NCBI GenBank assembly: GCA_003290165.1
Contig: QNQO01008322.1
Location: 23,654 to 87,653, forward strand
DNA: 64,000 nucleotides
DNA from: Berberis thunbergii
Lineage: Eukaryota; Streptophyta; Magnoliopsida; Ranunculales; Berberidaceae
Reading direction: 5' to 3'
The stretch's first letter is position 1; every line of letters starts with the position of its first letter. Below, in pieces: positions 36,701-51,700 of the stretch. The position numbers were made by a program, and so were the translations under genes. A model generated the notes under the pieces. It was not told the origin of the DNA. It saw nothing but the letters and a program-made list of their open reading frames with translations, and searched no databases.

Positions 36701-39700
36701 TTATAGGTTTTCTTAAGGTGTCAATGTTTGGGTTTCGAAGAAGACTTTGGAGTTCGGATTTCACTCTCTCTCTCCCCAAAATAAAATAAAATTGTGGAAT
36801 GGAAGGTTTTTACGATCTGAAATGGATTAAAAAAAAGGAGAGATTTGAAGGGGGTAATAATTTATAGTCGAGAGAGTTGATGTGAATGAGGCGTTCAGAG
36901 CCGTTGGATGGTTTAGTTGGGAGAGATTTTTTGACACGTGTGTGAATTCAACGGTCGTAATCTGAGGGGTTTGGTGGAGGTGGATGGGAGATGGGGATAT
37001 TTGCTCTCTTGTGTTGGGCCGTTGGATAGGTTTGAAGATGCTACTTGTGTGTTTCAAGGATGGTATCGGCCGAGATTGTGTTATTAAGTAAATTAGGAAT
37101 TTAGATTGGTTTGCACACAAGTTATTTTTAAATCCACATGAATGTTAATAGTTTTTTAACAAAATATAAAAATAAAAATAAAGTTTGATTGACGTGTCGC
37201 CGTGTCGTATCCGTGTCTGTGCATCCTAGACCGATACATTAAAAAACTATTGAGCAACAGAAATAAACATCATAACTCGAACACCTCTCTCAAGTCTTAG
37301 TGCAACATTGTTTTAGAGCTGATAATGTGGGTTATGCATTTATTTATTAATTTTTTTTTGACGGGTGGGGGGGGGGGTTGTTATCTTGGAGATTGTTTAT
37401 GATTTACATATTTTAAGCAAAAATTTTATTCACGAAGGTGGTAAATGACTAGTATGGTGCCAAACAAATCAGCTAATCGGTGCTTAACATGGTCTTTACA
37501 AAGTTGCCTTGGTGCTTAACATGGTTTTTACAAAGTTGGCTAGTTTTTCCAAATCGGATTGTTTCTTTGTTGCTTAGGTGGCGATCTAGGATTCTGATTT
37601 CATTTTTTGAGTTAATTTCAATTTCCAATTTTAAGAAATATTTCTAGAAATATGTGTGAAGAAAAACGTAAAAATTTCGAGGATACATAAAATATATATA
37701 ATGAATTTCGAGGGTATAATATGTGAAAAAACAAGATGCAAGTAAATAAATCTATTAAACACATTAAATGAAGCCTAAATACCAAAAAATGAAACAAACA
37801 TTGAAAACAATATATATTTAGAAAATCAAGGGGTGGTTTCAAAAGTCAATATATAAGTAGAAGAAATGATAATTAGAAAATTAGGGGTGTGGTTTCAAAA
37901 ATCAATAAATAATTAGAAGAAATGATAATACGAAAATACCCCAAAATTTATGAAAAAAATCCTGAAATTTTATGAAAAAATCCTAAAAAATTGTAATTTT
38001 TGGTAGTTGGTTTTTGTATTTTTACGAAAAAAAACCAAATTTACAAAAAAATTCTGAAATTAAAGAAAAATCTCGAAAGTTTTAGGAAAAAAACTCTCTA
38101 AAAAATGTAATTTTTTCTTTTCATAATAAAAAATAAATATTTTGTCGAAATTTTGCGAGATTTCTGGAAATCTCATTCCTTGGTGGCAATTAAGTACTGA
38201 TTCGGTGGCAAGTTAACTTCATCATCGAAGAATTGCCAGTGGTATTTTGATTAAGACCCTCATCCCCACATTTGATCCATGATCCTTTAAGATGTAAATA
38301 TGTATTAATGCTAGGTTTTAGTCAAGGGTGAAAGGATTGGTTTGTCGAGTGACTCAATAAATGCCTTCTGTTAAGCAGAGTGTGGAAAGGTATCTAAACT
38401 AAATTGATGTAAATTGTGGCAATGACAAATTGAGTTCTAGTCTGGGCATAGATTGACTAATTTTCTAGTCATTGACGCTATCTTATGAATGAACTGAAGT
38501 ATTTCGAGAAGATGGTTGAGTTTGTTTTTAAATTTCAACAACTTGATGAGAATATCATCAAGGATCACTGAATCTGTTGCATTGCTTTTTTTAGTGAATC
38601 TGAAACACCTAGCATTAATACAATCTTCAGATCTGACTGCAGATTCTTAAACAACATTTCATTGACTTTAAATTACATGCTAGCCTAAAACACCTAAAAG
38701 TACAGATTAGTGAATCTGACTACAGATTATAAACAACATTTCATTGACTTTAAATTGCATGCTAGCCTAAAACACCTAATACAAGAACAAAACTTTCACG
38801 AATCTTCACAGATTATAAACAACATTTCATTGACTTTCACGAATCTTCACCGAATACAATGGGCCAAGAACAAGACTTCAATCTCTGTTCTATTAAATAT
38901 TTTTTATTCAATCTTGAAATCTGATTTTCGGAATTAGATATTGGTCTATTTTTGTAGGCTTAAAGGCACTTATAAATTAAATCAAATACTTCTAAAAGAA
39001 TAACGAACAATCATAATTTGATACTACTACTAAAATGACATGCTAGCCTAAAACACCTAAAAACACAACTAAACTACAATAATTGATAAATCCAAAAATT
39101 ATATGAAATGTTCAATTAGTTATTGGGCCCCAAAGGACCAATTTGGGTTTTGTTTTACCGCGCATGACCCACTTGATTTTGAGTTGTGCTTAAGGACCCA
39201 ACCACATGAGCTCCTCGTTTCTTTACTAAGGACTCAATGTCAATGACTTCTCTTCAATCTTCTCGCGCGCAGGGTTTCACTTCCTCCGATGTCTCTCTCC
39301 AATCTCCTCATCATTAGGTCTCTCTAAGATTTACTCCTCCATTCGTGCTATCTCCTTTTTTGCTCAGATCTCTCTTCCTCTCTCCATGTCTATTGTTTTT
39401 TTTAGTTCATACTGTCAGGTCAGTGAAGGTGTTTAATGTTAAAATACCTTGTTGGGGATGGGTAGGAAAAATGCATTCCATGATTTGCCTACCATACTGG
39501 CAGTATGGTAGGCATGCATTTTAAATAATCTGAAATTTGCAAGTCGATGGTATGAACTGATTGTTTATGCGTCTTTCCTTTAGAACTGTTACACGTGATC
39601 TCCCTCTCTGGGTTCAAACTGTTGTTAACGAATAAGTGATTATGAATATTTAATACATAAATACTTGTTGATGATGGTAGTCAAAGTGAATTTTATTATT

Positions 39701-42700
39701 TGCCTACAATAGTGGTAGTATAGTAAGTATAGTAGGTACATGTTTGAAACCAGAATCGTATGGTTGTCTGGTGTGCATTGGTTTAAACTACTTGAAAATA
39801 GAAACCAAGGCTTAAAGTTGTGTATGCGTTAAATATGATTAAAGATATTCTCTATCATAATCGCAAAGCAAGCAAGGGCCCACCTTGGGCGCGACATAGG
39901 CTGGTGCTAGGCCTGCCAACTCTCCCTGACTGCTCGAAGAGGCAACCTTGAATACCCACAAAGACTATATCTAGTCTGAGAGTTATTTTACACCTTTGCC
40001 TATCATATGGTAGGCACAAGATTAAAACAACATGAAATTTGCAAGTGAATATGCATGCACTCTCTGGCACACAATAAACTACAATTGTGTTATGTGAGTG
40101 CCTACCATGATCCAAAGTGCATTAAGCATTGCCTACCATCCAAATTTATGGTAGGCATTGATAAAAAATTCATTTTCAATGTGGGTACATACCATGTTTA
40201 ATCTAGCGCTTATTGCAAATTGCATGCTATGACACTCATTCTTGAGTGCATTCATTGATTGCCTACCATACTCACTGAGTATGGCAAACATAGGTTTAAA
40301 AGTCATTTGTAGAAGAAAACTCACTTGTAGAATAAAGATAAAGATAGAGAGGAAATGTTTGAAAGAACGTAACAAATGTCTACCATCTGTGCCTACTAAC
40401 TGATGAAGCACATAAAATAGAGTGAGTGAGAGGGAGGAGGTTGTTGTAGATTACAAGGAATAATAGATGAATGGGGAAGAGATCTAAAAGCGTTAAAAGA
40501 AGAATTGTTGGAGGAGGATGAAGATTAATAAAACCGCTTTGAAGCAGGATTTGTTAAAGTAGGATGATGAAGATGAAGATGGGTTGAACAGTTGTTGAAG
40601 GACATGATGTGTGGTATCCTTAAGTTGCCCAAAAAACCCATTAAGTCCTATACCGTTTCGCCCCTAAACTGCCAATGCCACTCCCCAACACCAAACAATT
40701 CTAAAAATTAAATATAGATTTAGAGGAAGGCTACCTTCTCCTAGTGAGATGTGTGCTCTAATATCTAAATCTCATAAACAAAGGAAAAAAATCGTTGATT
40801 CTCGGGCCATTGAGAGTTTAGGGACAAAGATGGGTTTTCTACATTTTTTTTTTGCAACTTAAGGACATATCACGTGATGTCCTTCAAACTGTTTTCATCT
40901 TCAACTAATCCTCCTCTTCCAACAACAGTTCATCCGACCTTCACCTTTCTCCTCCAACAATATTTCATTCGACCTTCATTGTCCTCCTCCAACAACTCTT
41001 CTTCAACCGCTCTCATAGATCTCCTCCTCCTTCACAAATTCTTCCTTGTCAAGATATGCACAACCCTTCCCCCTCTATCCCTCTTTCTTTGTTTCTCCAG
41101 TTGGTAGGCAAAGATGGTAGGCATCTGCTATGTTCTCTGATCTCTGTTCTCCCTCTCTTAGTATTTGTCTTTATTCTACAAGAGAGTTTTAACTTGTGCC
41201 AACCATACTGGTAGTATGGTAGGCAATTAGTGATTGCACCCTGGAATGAGTATCATAACATGTAATAGGCACTGGTTTAAAGAAATGGATTTATATCAAT
41301 GCCTACTATATAAACTATATGGTAGGCACACATTTTAAACAATTTTCAAATTATAATAACTTCATTTGACATACTGTGAACTATTGCTTACCTTCCAAAT
41401 TCATGTTTGGCGTTGGTTAAAAACCATTGAAGGGTATGAAACCCCTTTGAAATAGTTTTAAAGCAAAGCCTATCATTAATTTGGACGGTAGGCAATGCTT
41501 CAAATCTGTGCCCGTATGGTAAGTAATCAGTGAATACGGTCTGGATCATGGTATGCAGTAGGCACTCAAATAATACAATTGTTATTCATTACCTACCATA
41601 GATATGCACTCTGAGATGCATAAATAATAATTGCCTACCATTCACTTACAAATTTCAGATTGTTTAAAATGTGTGCCTACCATCAAAGCTTGGAATACAT
41701 TGTGCCAGTATGGTAGGCACATCTGTATTTACACATGAAACTTCGTTCTTCTTCACTACATCCACTAAAACAAATAGAGAAAATACATACAGAGAGAGAG
41801 AGATCTACGTATCGAAGGGGAGATTTGTGCGCATGGAAGTGGATGATGAGGAACATCTGAGGAAGAGATCGGAGACCTGAATGTTGGAAACATTGAAATG
41901 TTGAGCCGTTACGAGGAGATCTCACGTGATTTATCCTTAAGTTGCATAAAACAAAACTAGTGGATCTTGCATAATAACTCAAAACTAGACCCTTAAGGTC
42001 CAATTTCTATTGATTCACTCCTTAATCAAAACTTGCTACCAAAATAAAAGTAAATCCCACTTTTGCCCTCTTTTAGTAAACAAAACTACTAATTAAAAAA
42101 ATACTTACATGGACTATCATTTGAAATTATTTTTGCAAAAATGACTCAATAGCAAACATTACATCAAAAAAATAATATAAAAGACAAGCCTTCTGATTTT
42201 ACTTTGTTAACAAAATAAAATCGTGAAAACCATCACATAACAGTACCCGTGAAGAAGAACAAAATGTGGAAGAAGATAAACTACAAACCCGTGAAGAGGA
42301 ATATGTTAGGAGTTGTACTTTTCCTATTTAGTAATTTCCATGATTAGAAGAAGGCAAAAGTGGGATTTTCTTTTATTTAAATAGCAAATTTTGATTAAGG
42401 ATATAACCAAGGGTTTGTTTTCCTTTATTTATGAGATTTAGATATTGGAGGACACATGTCAATTAAAGAAGAGAAGGTGGAAATGAGAAGTTGGCTAGTA
42501 TTCCTCAAAGATTTATGTAGTATTTGGAAACAAAATCGCGATGTTTTATATAGTTAACATCTTTCCCGATTTTGAAAGAATCTTCATTGCTTGCCTGCAT
42601 CAAAATCACTTGGTCTTTCGAATGAGATTGCTGAGGATAACATTGACATTAGAGGTAGGCATGGGATGGGATGGGCGGGATGCACCTCGTCCCAATTCCA

Positions 42701-45700
42701 TCCTGTTGCTTTATCTTCAGGTTGGATAGACCTTATCCCGTCCTTGTACCAACTCAAATGGGTTTGGGACAGGACGGGATGAGCATGATTGCATTCCTCG
42801 TTTAGAATTAAGTAGAAATTATGGTACCAAAAAGCAAAGCGAGGTGGAAAATTTGCAATCCTAATTTAAATATGGGTGGAAATGGATTGTTCAAGATTTT
42901 TTATGATCCCAAATTTAGAAATATTTTCGACGTTCGCACATTCAGTGGACGACGAAAATGTTTGACAAATGAGTGCACAACAATGTTGTATAATGGACTG
43001 ATCTGAATGTTCTAAAATATCTAAAATTAAAAATAGTAATCTTTAGATTGTAAACTAGAAAGTAAGAAAATAGATTTAATAGAAATAGTCGAGGGCATGT
43101 CATTAGGGACTATGGACGATCTAAATATTTTATCTTCACATACTCTTATGTGTTTCAGATCTTGAGACTAAAAATTTTTAGACTCGTATTTAGACAAGGC
43201 TAATTATTTCATCCACTTAGAAATTTGTGATGGTTTAAACTGAAGAATGTCATAGTTATTCATGAGAGTGTTTAGATCCATAATTACACAAAACCAAAAT
43301 TTGTTATATAAGATTGTCACATTACCATCTCAATGTGTCATCGAATGGTTGGAATGAGTCATCTAGCTATAGGACCATTTGTAAATTTAGATTAACTCTG
43401 CAAATCAAATTTGAGTGTCTGAATCTAGTATAATCACATTTTGTTATGGCATTAGCAAAGCCTAGCCCAATCCCATGTTGTAATGAATCTTTAATACAAA
43501 TCAATCATTCCTAACCATTCTCCTTAATTAAACATTTACGTTCATTCATGTCACCTAATCATCATCGGCTTTCATGAATCCCACAAACTATTAGTATTTT
43601 AGTCTATATTAAAATTAAAATATTAAAATCAATAATAACAAATATTAAATAAATAAGTTCGGGATGAGACGAGATGGGCGGGGTTGAAAATCTCCATCCC
43701 GATCCAATCCCACTCTAGATCAGACGGGATGGGATCAGGATGGGTTTGATCAATCCCAAAAGGACCCGAAAAATATCGGAATGGGACAAGACTGGGATTG
43801 AGGAATGGGATCAATGCGGCGGACCCAGGATTTTAGCTCAGGGGAAAAATGACAAATAATTATTAGTTGATAATAGTAGTTATCCAGGGCGGAGCCAAAT
43901 TTTTTCCAACCCGAACTAGTAACTAATAAAAAAATACAACTATCAAAAGTATATTGCATATACCAAATTGATTCCAGTGTAGTCCAAATTTAAGTCAAAA
44001 TAAAGTCACAATATTGATAACCTTAGCAAGTATATAATTAGAATATACAACTAAAATAACAAAATAATTATGATTAGTATCTAGTTGAAGCTTAGAAAAT
44101 ATGAAATTTGCGAGCATAATAAGATCCTAATACATTTTCATAGAAAAATGATTCATATGAGCCTCACATTTTATACGAGTTGGCTAATTGTATATTTTCA
44201 TTGAATTGTATAGTTATTATTTTAGATATTAGTTTCAAATATATTTTTGGAGGTTTTATACCACTTGTAAACAAACAATTCATTTTTTTAATGTTTGCAA
44301 TTACATATAAAATTGCATTGAAAACAAAAAAGTAGGGGCATGTCACAATGACATAAATAGTAATTGTCAATAGTCATAAAAAAACCATACGCTTCAAGAG
44401 GACCGAAAATAAGTTTTTCGACCAAACCATTTTTTTTTAATAAAATTGCATTGAAAATTAAAAAATATTAGAAGAGTAACAATGATGGAGAAAATTATCA
44501 TTAGGCATAAAGAAATTTTACGCCCCAAGAGTATCGAACTCGAGTCATTTATTAAAAATATTAAACTTATAATCTCTACACCAAGAGAGACATGTAGAAA
44601 TAGTTTGAAAAACTGTCATATTGTATTATACATTATATAATTGATTTTTTTTGTAAAGCTAAGTATTTATTAAAAATATTTTGAAAGTTGAGAAGGGCCA
44701 ACTGCACAACCCCACCCCTGCTCCTGGATGGGATACCCACCCTAATTGACACGAGCTTGCTTATTAGGTGTTATAAGTTATAACAACAACAAATTTATAC
44801 CAATGGAGAGCTACAAATGCACATGGATAAATAAGCCTTATTGAAACCTCAAAGCATGTCACTGAAGATTGAGAATTTCTTGGAATATGCCAATTTATCA
44901 CTTCTCTCATTATTATGCCTATCCCGATGTCTGATACAATTAGAATGATGATGACATAATTTTTGTGGTGTAGTGGGGATGATGATAGAAATCAGGAACT
45001 TGTTTGTATTTTGTACACCAAAGGTGATGGGAGGTTTGGGCATTCGACGACTTTTAACTCTTGTTTGCAAGTAGTTGTGGAGGGGGTCGGAGATCAGAGT
45101 ATGTGGAAGCAAGTGATAATAGATAAGTTTGATCCTCAGAACTCTAGGTGGGCCTACGGCACAAGTACATGGAAGCATCTTTAATCTTCAACGTTATATT
45201 TTTAAAAGGGTGGAGGTGGATGTGGGTAGAGGTAACAAACATAAGATTTTAAGTGATTAATGGCTGGGGAGTGAGTTTTTCGTATCTTGTTTCCCTAGGC
45301 TTTATTCGATTTATACTAAGAAAAATGGTGCACTGAAGGAGCTTGGGCACTTGGAAATTGCTACAAGTTCATGACATCTTCACTTGCATCAAGAATCTTT
45401 TCCAGCCAGGAAGTTGAGTGAGTTTACTACTCTCTCGAGATCTTGGAAGCATGGAAGAGGATAGATGGATATGTAAAGATGATAGGGAAAAAGGATTTTT
45501 GGTGAGCTCTTGCTTTAAGCTTTTGGTAAAGTCATGATATCCCTCCTGGTCACTAGAACAAGCTTTTAGCAAGTTCTCATATTCCTGCTGGTCACTAAAA
45601 CGACTTTCAGGTTAGGTGTGGTGAAAAGGATTCCAAGTAGAATTGCATCCTTTATGTGGATACTGGTTTGGGATAGAGTTTCAACAAGGGAGGTCCTTTC

Positions 45701-48700
45701 TCATACAGGCATGCAAATTGATGTCGCTTGTGGGTTATGTGGATCTTCATCTGTGAGCGCTTCTCACTCGTTCCTTAAATGGCATGGGAGATTTGGAATC
45801 ATTATTTCCTTGTTTAGAGTGCTTTGGGTGCCCCCGGTTCAATGGAATCTCTCTTAAGGAGTTGGAATGCTCCCTTTCATCTTTAAAGTAAAGGGAACTT
45901 TCTATTGAAGTTAGTCTCTTTTGATAATTGTTGTTAATGGAAAGAGCGGAACGCTAAAATTTTGTATAACAAGTTTTTGCAGAATCAGGTGTGATGGGAT
46001 TTTGGATCTTCTATGGCAGCGGGGCCTAGTTCCTTTATTAAAAAGCATCTACTTTGTTTCTCTGATTGTCAGTTGGGATTTCATTGTTTTATTGCCTTAA
46101 ACTTTACATTTCTCATCGATATTTATCATTCAAATAAAATGGTTTGAAAACCCCTCTTTCTATCCTCCAATAGGTGAACTCCAATTCGAAGCGAGTAATG
46201 GACCCTGTGCATATCTTGCCTGCATATGCTAGGTGACCTTCAAAATTTGCTGGAGAATGAACACTTGAAAAGTGAAGAACTGAAGAATTATTCAAAATTC
46301 TCTTTTACCCTTTGCTAAGAAAGTTGGTTCTTTTAGTTGCTGGCTTCTGGACATTCGAGGATGAATGCCGGATAAGGTCTTAGATGGTAGGAAGAAACAG
46401 ATGTGAGATGAATTCCTGAAGAACATCAGGCAAATGTCAAAGCAGCTTTTCTTAGGAAGACCTGCGTATTCATGAGCAAAATCTGAGAGGAGAAAAGCAG
46501 AGAGCCCAATATTATGAACTGGCCAAAACCTTCTGATCTTGTGTGATGATTTCTCTTACAATATATTAGAGGGATATGGGCTCTATTTCTTCTTTCATGT
46601 TTTTGCTCATAGTGCCAAACTGCCATGTGTCAATGTTGTCTCGTTAACATCTGTTATGACCATGCTCATGCAGTAATTTGACAAACGTTCCAGGTATTCA
46701 TGTGGCACTCTGTCTCGTTTGCTTACTTATCTTTCTTACTCGAACCCACCAATCCATTTACTGTATGTTTTTCACCCCAACATCTGGTTTGAATTTTGCC
46801 TCAAGATGCATCAACAGCTTTATGTTCAATCAACTTGACTGTCCAGATTTATTTTTTTAATATTTTCATCATTTTGTAGTAAAGAATATTTTCTGACATG
46901 ATTTGGACTTTATTTGTTCTCAGGGGCTGTGGATTTATCTCACTAGAGAATCTGTTGTTTTTTGCCAGGACTTATCCGGTATGTTTTCAATTTCTTTATT
47001 TCTGTTGATTGAAATTATCTTGCCATGAGGATGACTGTACTGATATATTACTGATTTCACTCAAATTCAAAATGAAGGTTTCTTTTCATAGGTTACTGTT
47101 CAAACAAGAAGGGGATCGAGCAACTTGGGAATATCCATTTGCTGTTGCAGGCATTAATGTGTCATTTATGCTGATTCAGATGTTGGATTTATGTTCAGGT
47201 TTATCTCTCTATCATACTAACACCTCTAGTTATTGGTACATTTCTATATCCTATGATTTTGTTTATCGTGTCGTTTTTGCTTAGATCAAACACGCATGGA
47301 AAAGGTTATTCATTTGATTAAAAAAAAAACTGGCATCCTACTGTTAGAATTGTAATTTATTTTGGTAAACCTTGGCAGTGACTGCCTGCTATCATGGGAG
47401 CTCATTTTGTATAATTTATTTGATTTTAATTTTGCTTTTTTTTATTTTGAGAGAGGGAGAAGATCCAAAATTTATTTCCAAGAGAGTAAACAAGAAGTTA
47501 TCGATCATGTGGTCCAAGGCGCTAGGCAAGGCGAGGAGGGTGGCCTAGGTGCCTATCTCACTTAGCATCCTGGGCAACCTTTCTAGGAAATTTTCAAAGC
47601 CTCTACATCATTTCACACAAATTTAATTAAAAACAAGAACTTTAAAGCATCAGTAATCATAATCCAAAAACAAACATTAAAAAAAGGCAACAAGGAAATA
47701 TAAAGCATAAAATAAAATAAAAATCTGTAGGCAAAGGCGACACCTAGGCTAGGCTAGGCCAGGTGAGGCGGTGAGGTCATGCAACGCACGCCTAGGCATT
47801 GCCCGAGACTACACGGTGGGAGATAAGAAACCCCAATTCACAAGGAAATCTTCCAACCAAGACCCCTTTTTAACAATGTTGCCATGCTTCAATACTACTA
47901 CTAAGTGCTATATTGCACACCTACAACCCACCACCACACGCACACACAAACAAAACTATGCTTATGAATGGCTGCCTGAAGCATGATAGGAAAGCAAAAA
48001 TCTCTTGCTTGAACACAAACTGGACGACTGTCACGCACCGATTTTCGAAGGAAATGAAAATCCTAAAAATTCACGTAGGATTATCCGTTTCCCCCAAAAC
48101 TCAGGACGTGAGAATTCAATAACAACAGAAACAAATAGCAGCATGAACTAAACATTTGTAACAAATAAAAATCTAACCCGGTGAGACTCTGACGTTGCTA
48201 GCACACTAGCGGAACTCCAGTATTGCAGCTCAAAATATATAAACCTGAAAGATTACTCGGCTACATTCCAAAAGGAATGTACCCAAAAACAAAAGCTCAC
48301 TCGGGTCAGCAATAAAGCTGGTGTGAGAATCTTCATCCCAAAATCAATAAATCCACACAAGACAACATTAAAATAAACCAAACAATAAATAACCACACCA
48401 TCAGGTAGTTCCTCAATGAGGCAATGGTGTTATCATCCTAATAAATAAATATGCATTATTTATTACTAATAAATAAAATTTATGAGTTATCAATCCTCAT
48501 AAATGCAACAACAATACAATTCATAATCATATTAGACTATTATTGAAATATTAAACAAACACATTTTTCTTCTACCTTTAGGAAGACGTGTAGTTCTCAT
48601 TCAATGGTTGAATGAGCATTTAGTTTCTTCCTTTAAGGTACTCACGCACATACACAAAAAGAAATCTCACTACTTTTCCACAATCGCACTCTCCTCTTGT

Positions 48701-51700
48701 GCCGAACACACTTCACCCAAGTGTGCCTCCCTTGCCTTCGAAACCACTCGGAGCGTACATGTTCCAAGTGGGGTGCCACCTCGAGGAACATGTCATCTCA
48801 CCCGAAGTTCGATCCATGGCAAACATTCTTCCTAAATCTACACGTACAACCGAACACACATGGAACGATGCACCGAACACACCTCACCCAAGTGTGCCGC
48901 CCTTGCCATCGAAACCATTCGGAGCGTACATGTTCCAAGTGGGGTGCCACCTCGAGGAACATGTGATCTCACCCGAAGGTCGATCACTGGCAAGTACACT
49001 GATATGCAAGCAAGTCTGCATACCCAATAATATCACATGTATACAAGCAAGTCTGTATACAAAAAAATTTCTTTTCTTTTCACATTTTTTTTTCTTTTTC
49101 TCGGAGTTGTGGAAAAGAGCATAAAAATAAATAAATCCTCAAAACTCTTTTATGGTGACGCTTTGTCAACCATAAATAAATCAATCACAGTATCCACCAT
49201 ATTTTGGGGAACAAATAATCTTTGACACACTGCCAATTCACACATCTCATCTCTTTGCATCATATAAAAAACAATATGCCCACCAATTCGCATAACAATA
49301 CAAATACTCAAACTAAAACAAGTGCTCAGTTATATACCAGCCAATATCTATAACTAGAAAATTTTCTTCTATTTTATGTTATGCAATTGGGATCAATCTC
49401 GCCAGCTATGTAAATAAGTCCAAAGAAATACTCCAAAGATAATATTTCCAGGTCATGATCAAAAGAGCATATGACAATAAGATACATCAGAAACTAAGCA
49501 AAATTGACTCATTTCATTCTTGTAAAACTTGCCCAAATCCATCTTCTATTTCATTAAGGAATTTCATCAAACAAATGAGCAATGTATCTATAACCTTTGA
49601 CAATTAACGAGAAAATATTTCTGATAGTGGCACAACACTTTGACAACCAACTTTAATAAATCATATGGACACATATGATGAATTTCAATTTTAACCCGAT
49701 GGGATTTGACAAAATCCAAAACGCACATACACTTACTACCTAAATGTGGTAACATCTGATCTAACCTAGGAGATACAATTTGTCCAAATTTCTTCATGAT
49801 ATCACTCGGGGGTTCCTTAGTCTCTCTTACACAAACCCTACTCAATCACATGCTTTTCTAATGATGATGATGACCTAGAAAACCCCGAATGCCTTGACAA
49901 TCGCCTAAAATCAATGTGAACTACAATGGGTATCCGTTCATTCATTCAAATCAATTAATTAAAGTAATCCAAACCCCATCAATTTAATCTACTAAGTTAA
50001 AGGCAAAATCAGGAAGAAAGAAAATGAGGTTTTAATCAAAGTAGATTAAACACACAACACATAACTATCAAAACCATCATATAAACAAATTAAGAGGGGT
50101 AAAAGAAAACTCACATAAAGAATGAAAGAAGACTCACTATCGTTTTCTTGAAATCGCCTTGTTTTGCAGTTCCATTGCAACCCAATACTTTTCTCGATTC
50201 TTCATTGGAAACCTTTCCCTGCATGTTCCCTTGAATAGCACACTCAAGACCCCCGCCGCTTCCTTCCAATTAGGTCTCTTCCCTTGTCCATTTCAAAGGA
50301 CTCCGACACAACATATATTAAAATATCCTCTATTATTTCCATCTGTGGTCTGTATAGAGTTCCATGTACTCTACAAAACACCATGTGATGTATGAAATTC
50401 CAAATCGAGAGAACCTCACCTAACTTTGAAAAATCTAGTTGAGAAATGGGTTAACATTGAAAGAAAAATATGTCTCCCGAACTTCAGATGCGATATAACT
50501 TTTTAACAACACTTGTGGACCTATCTTGAGTACACTTGTGTTCCTTGTAGTTAGCTACAGGTGCTCTAAGCCTCTAACACAATATAAGACATTTTTGTAC
50601 CAAAGATTTGAAAACAATCCCACCCAAACATCCAGAAAATTGAGTCTGACCACCTCTCAAACATTCATCACGGATCTAGAAACCCTTGTCTCTTCTTCTC
50701 TCAAGAAAGCCTCTGATCTCTGTTACAGATTTAGTCGGCTTCACCAAGGGCATAACTCACGGCGATCCTCCTCCTGACCTTTGGCACATCTGATGAAGAA
50801 TTAAGCTTATTAACAAGATCAATCAACGGGGCTGCACAAGTTTTACGCATTGAGTAGCACAAACAAGGGACATCTTGAGTAGCATCTTTGTCTGAAGGTG
50901 GTAATACATCAGGTATAGTTTCAAAGCGAAAATCATCAAGACCCTTCTGCTTGCCTCCTTGCAATTCTTGCCTCCAACTCCAAAAAGCTTTTGTCTGGCA
51001 GCCTCTTTCCGCCTCTCTTCCTCCAATTGAACCCTCTGTTTTTTCCTCCTCTGGCAACCTTTAGCTCTTCAGCCCATCTGACAGCCTCCAAGACCTCCTG
51101 CTCAGCTCTCCAAGCAGCCTCTCGTGCTCTTCTTCTATTCGTCTTCGCCTTGCTTCCGCTTCCCTTGCTTTCTCTTGTTGCCAGCCATCGAAGAAGAAAA
51201 GAGAATGAAAGAGAAAAACAAAAAGGAAGAAATAGGGTTACTCTTTATAAGGTGGGGGCAAATCCCCACCGAACTTTCGAATACACCTACCCTCTATCAC
51301 AAAAATAAAACCCTAATCAATATCAAACCCAACGAAGACATAGCTCAAGTCCAAAATATAAAAAAATCAGCCCAAGCCCAAAAGAACAATAATACTAATT
51401 TATAAACTACCCCACATTTTATTCTATTTAGTAATGGCAAACAAAAATCTTTTTTTTTTTTCCAATAAAAGAGATTACAATATATGCACAAATAAATAAA
51501 TAAGAAAATTTTATATTTATTTAATTAGGCGGGTATTACAACGATTTTATAGATGGAATATATTTGCCAGAATAATATATATCCTGGACATAACAACATA
51601 AATTTGAGATAATAAAGAAGTTATAGATACACTACTATGCATGAACTATATATAAACTACTAATCTTAGCAAGCATGACCTATGAATCTCCTGTTTAAGT

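Larger units (their letters stand above)
48029..51540 (-). mobile_element. LTR-like unit (possible solo LTR) in ELMO intron 7
   Basis: The left end TGTCACGCACCG and, on the other strand, the right end TGTAATACCCGCC give the TG...CA ends of an LTR read on the minus strand; such TGTAATACCC starts are frequent in long plant gypsy LTRs. The flanks ACGAC and ACGAT agree at four of five positions, close to the 5-bp duplication expected. No internal gag or pol is present and no second LTR was found, so a solo LTR of 3.5 kb is the best reading. It contains a 171-bp tandem repeat and a UGT85 fragment. Moderate to low confidence. Confidence 0.42.

Noticed and set aside
43629..43959. Minus-strand ORFs reading [21 protein letters not shown]
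   Set aside because: The same peptide appears in the related hAT near 9940; it comes from the shared GGGATGGGA subterminal repeat, not from a gene.
44500..44600. A second SINE based on GAGTTCGATACTC on the minus strand
   Set aside because: Only a B-box-like motif is present; no A box at the right distance and no tail. It is probably chance or part of the hAT-like element.
48699..49124. 141-codon ORF with a repeated peptide ([11 protein letters not shown]) as a real gene
   Set aside because: Three overlapping frames are open across the 171-bp tandem repeat, which shows that the openness comes from CG-rich repeat composition.
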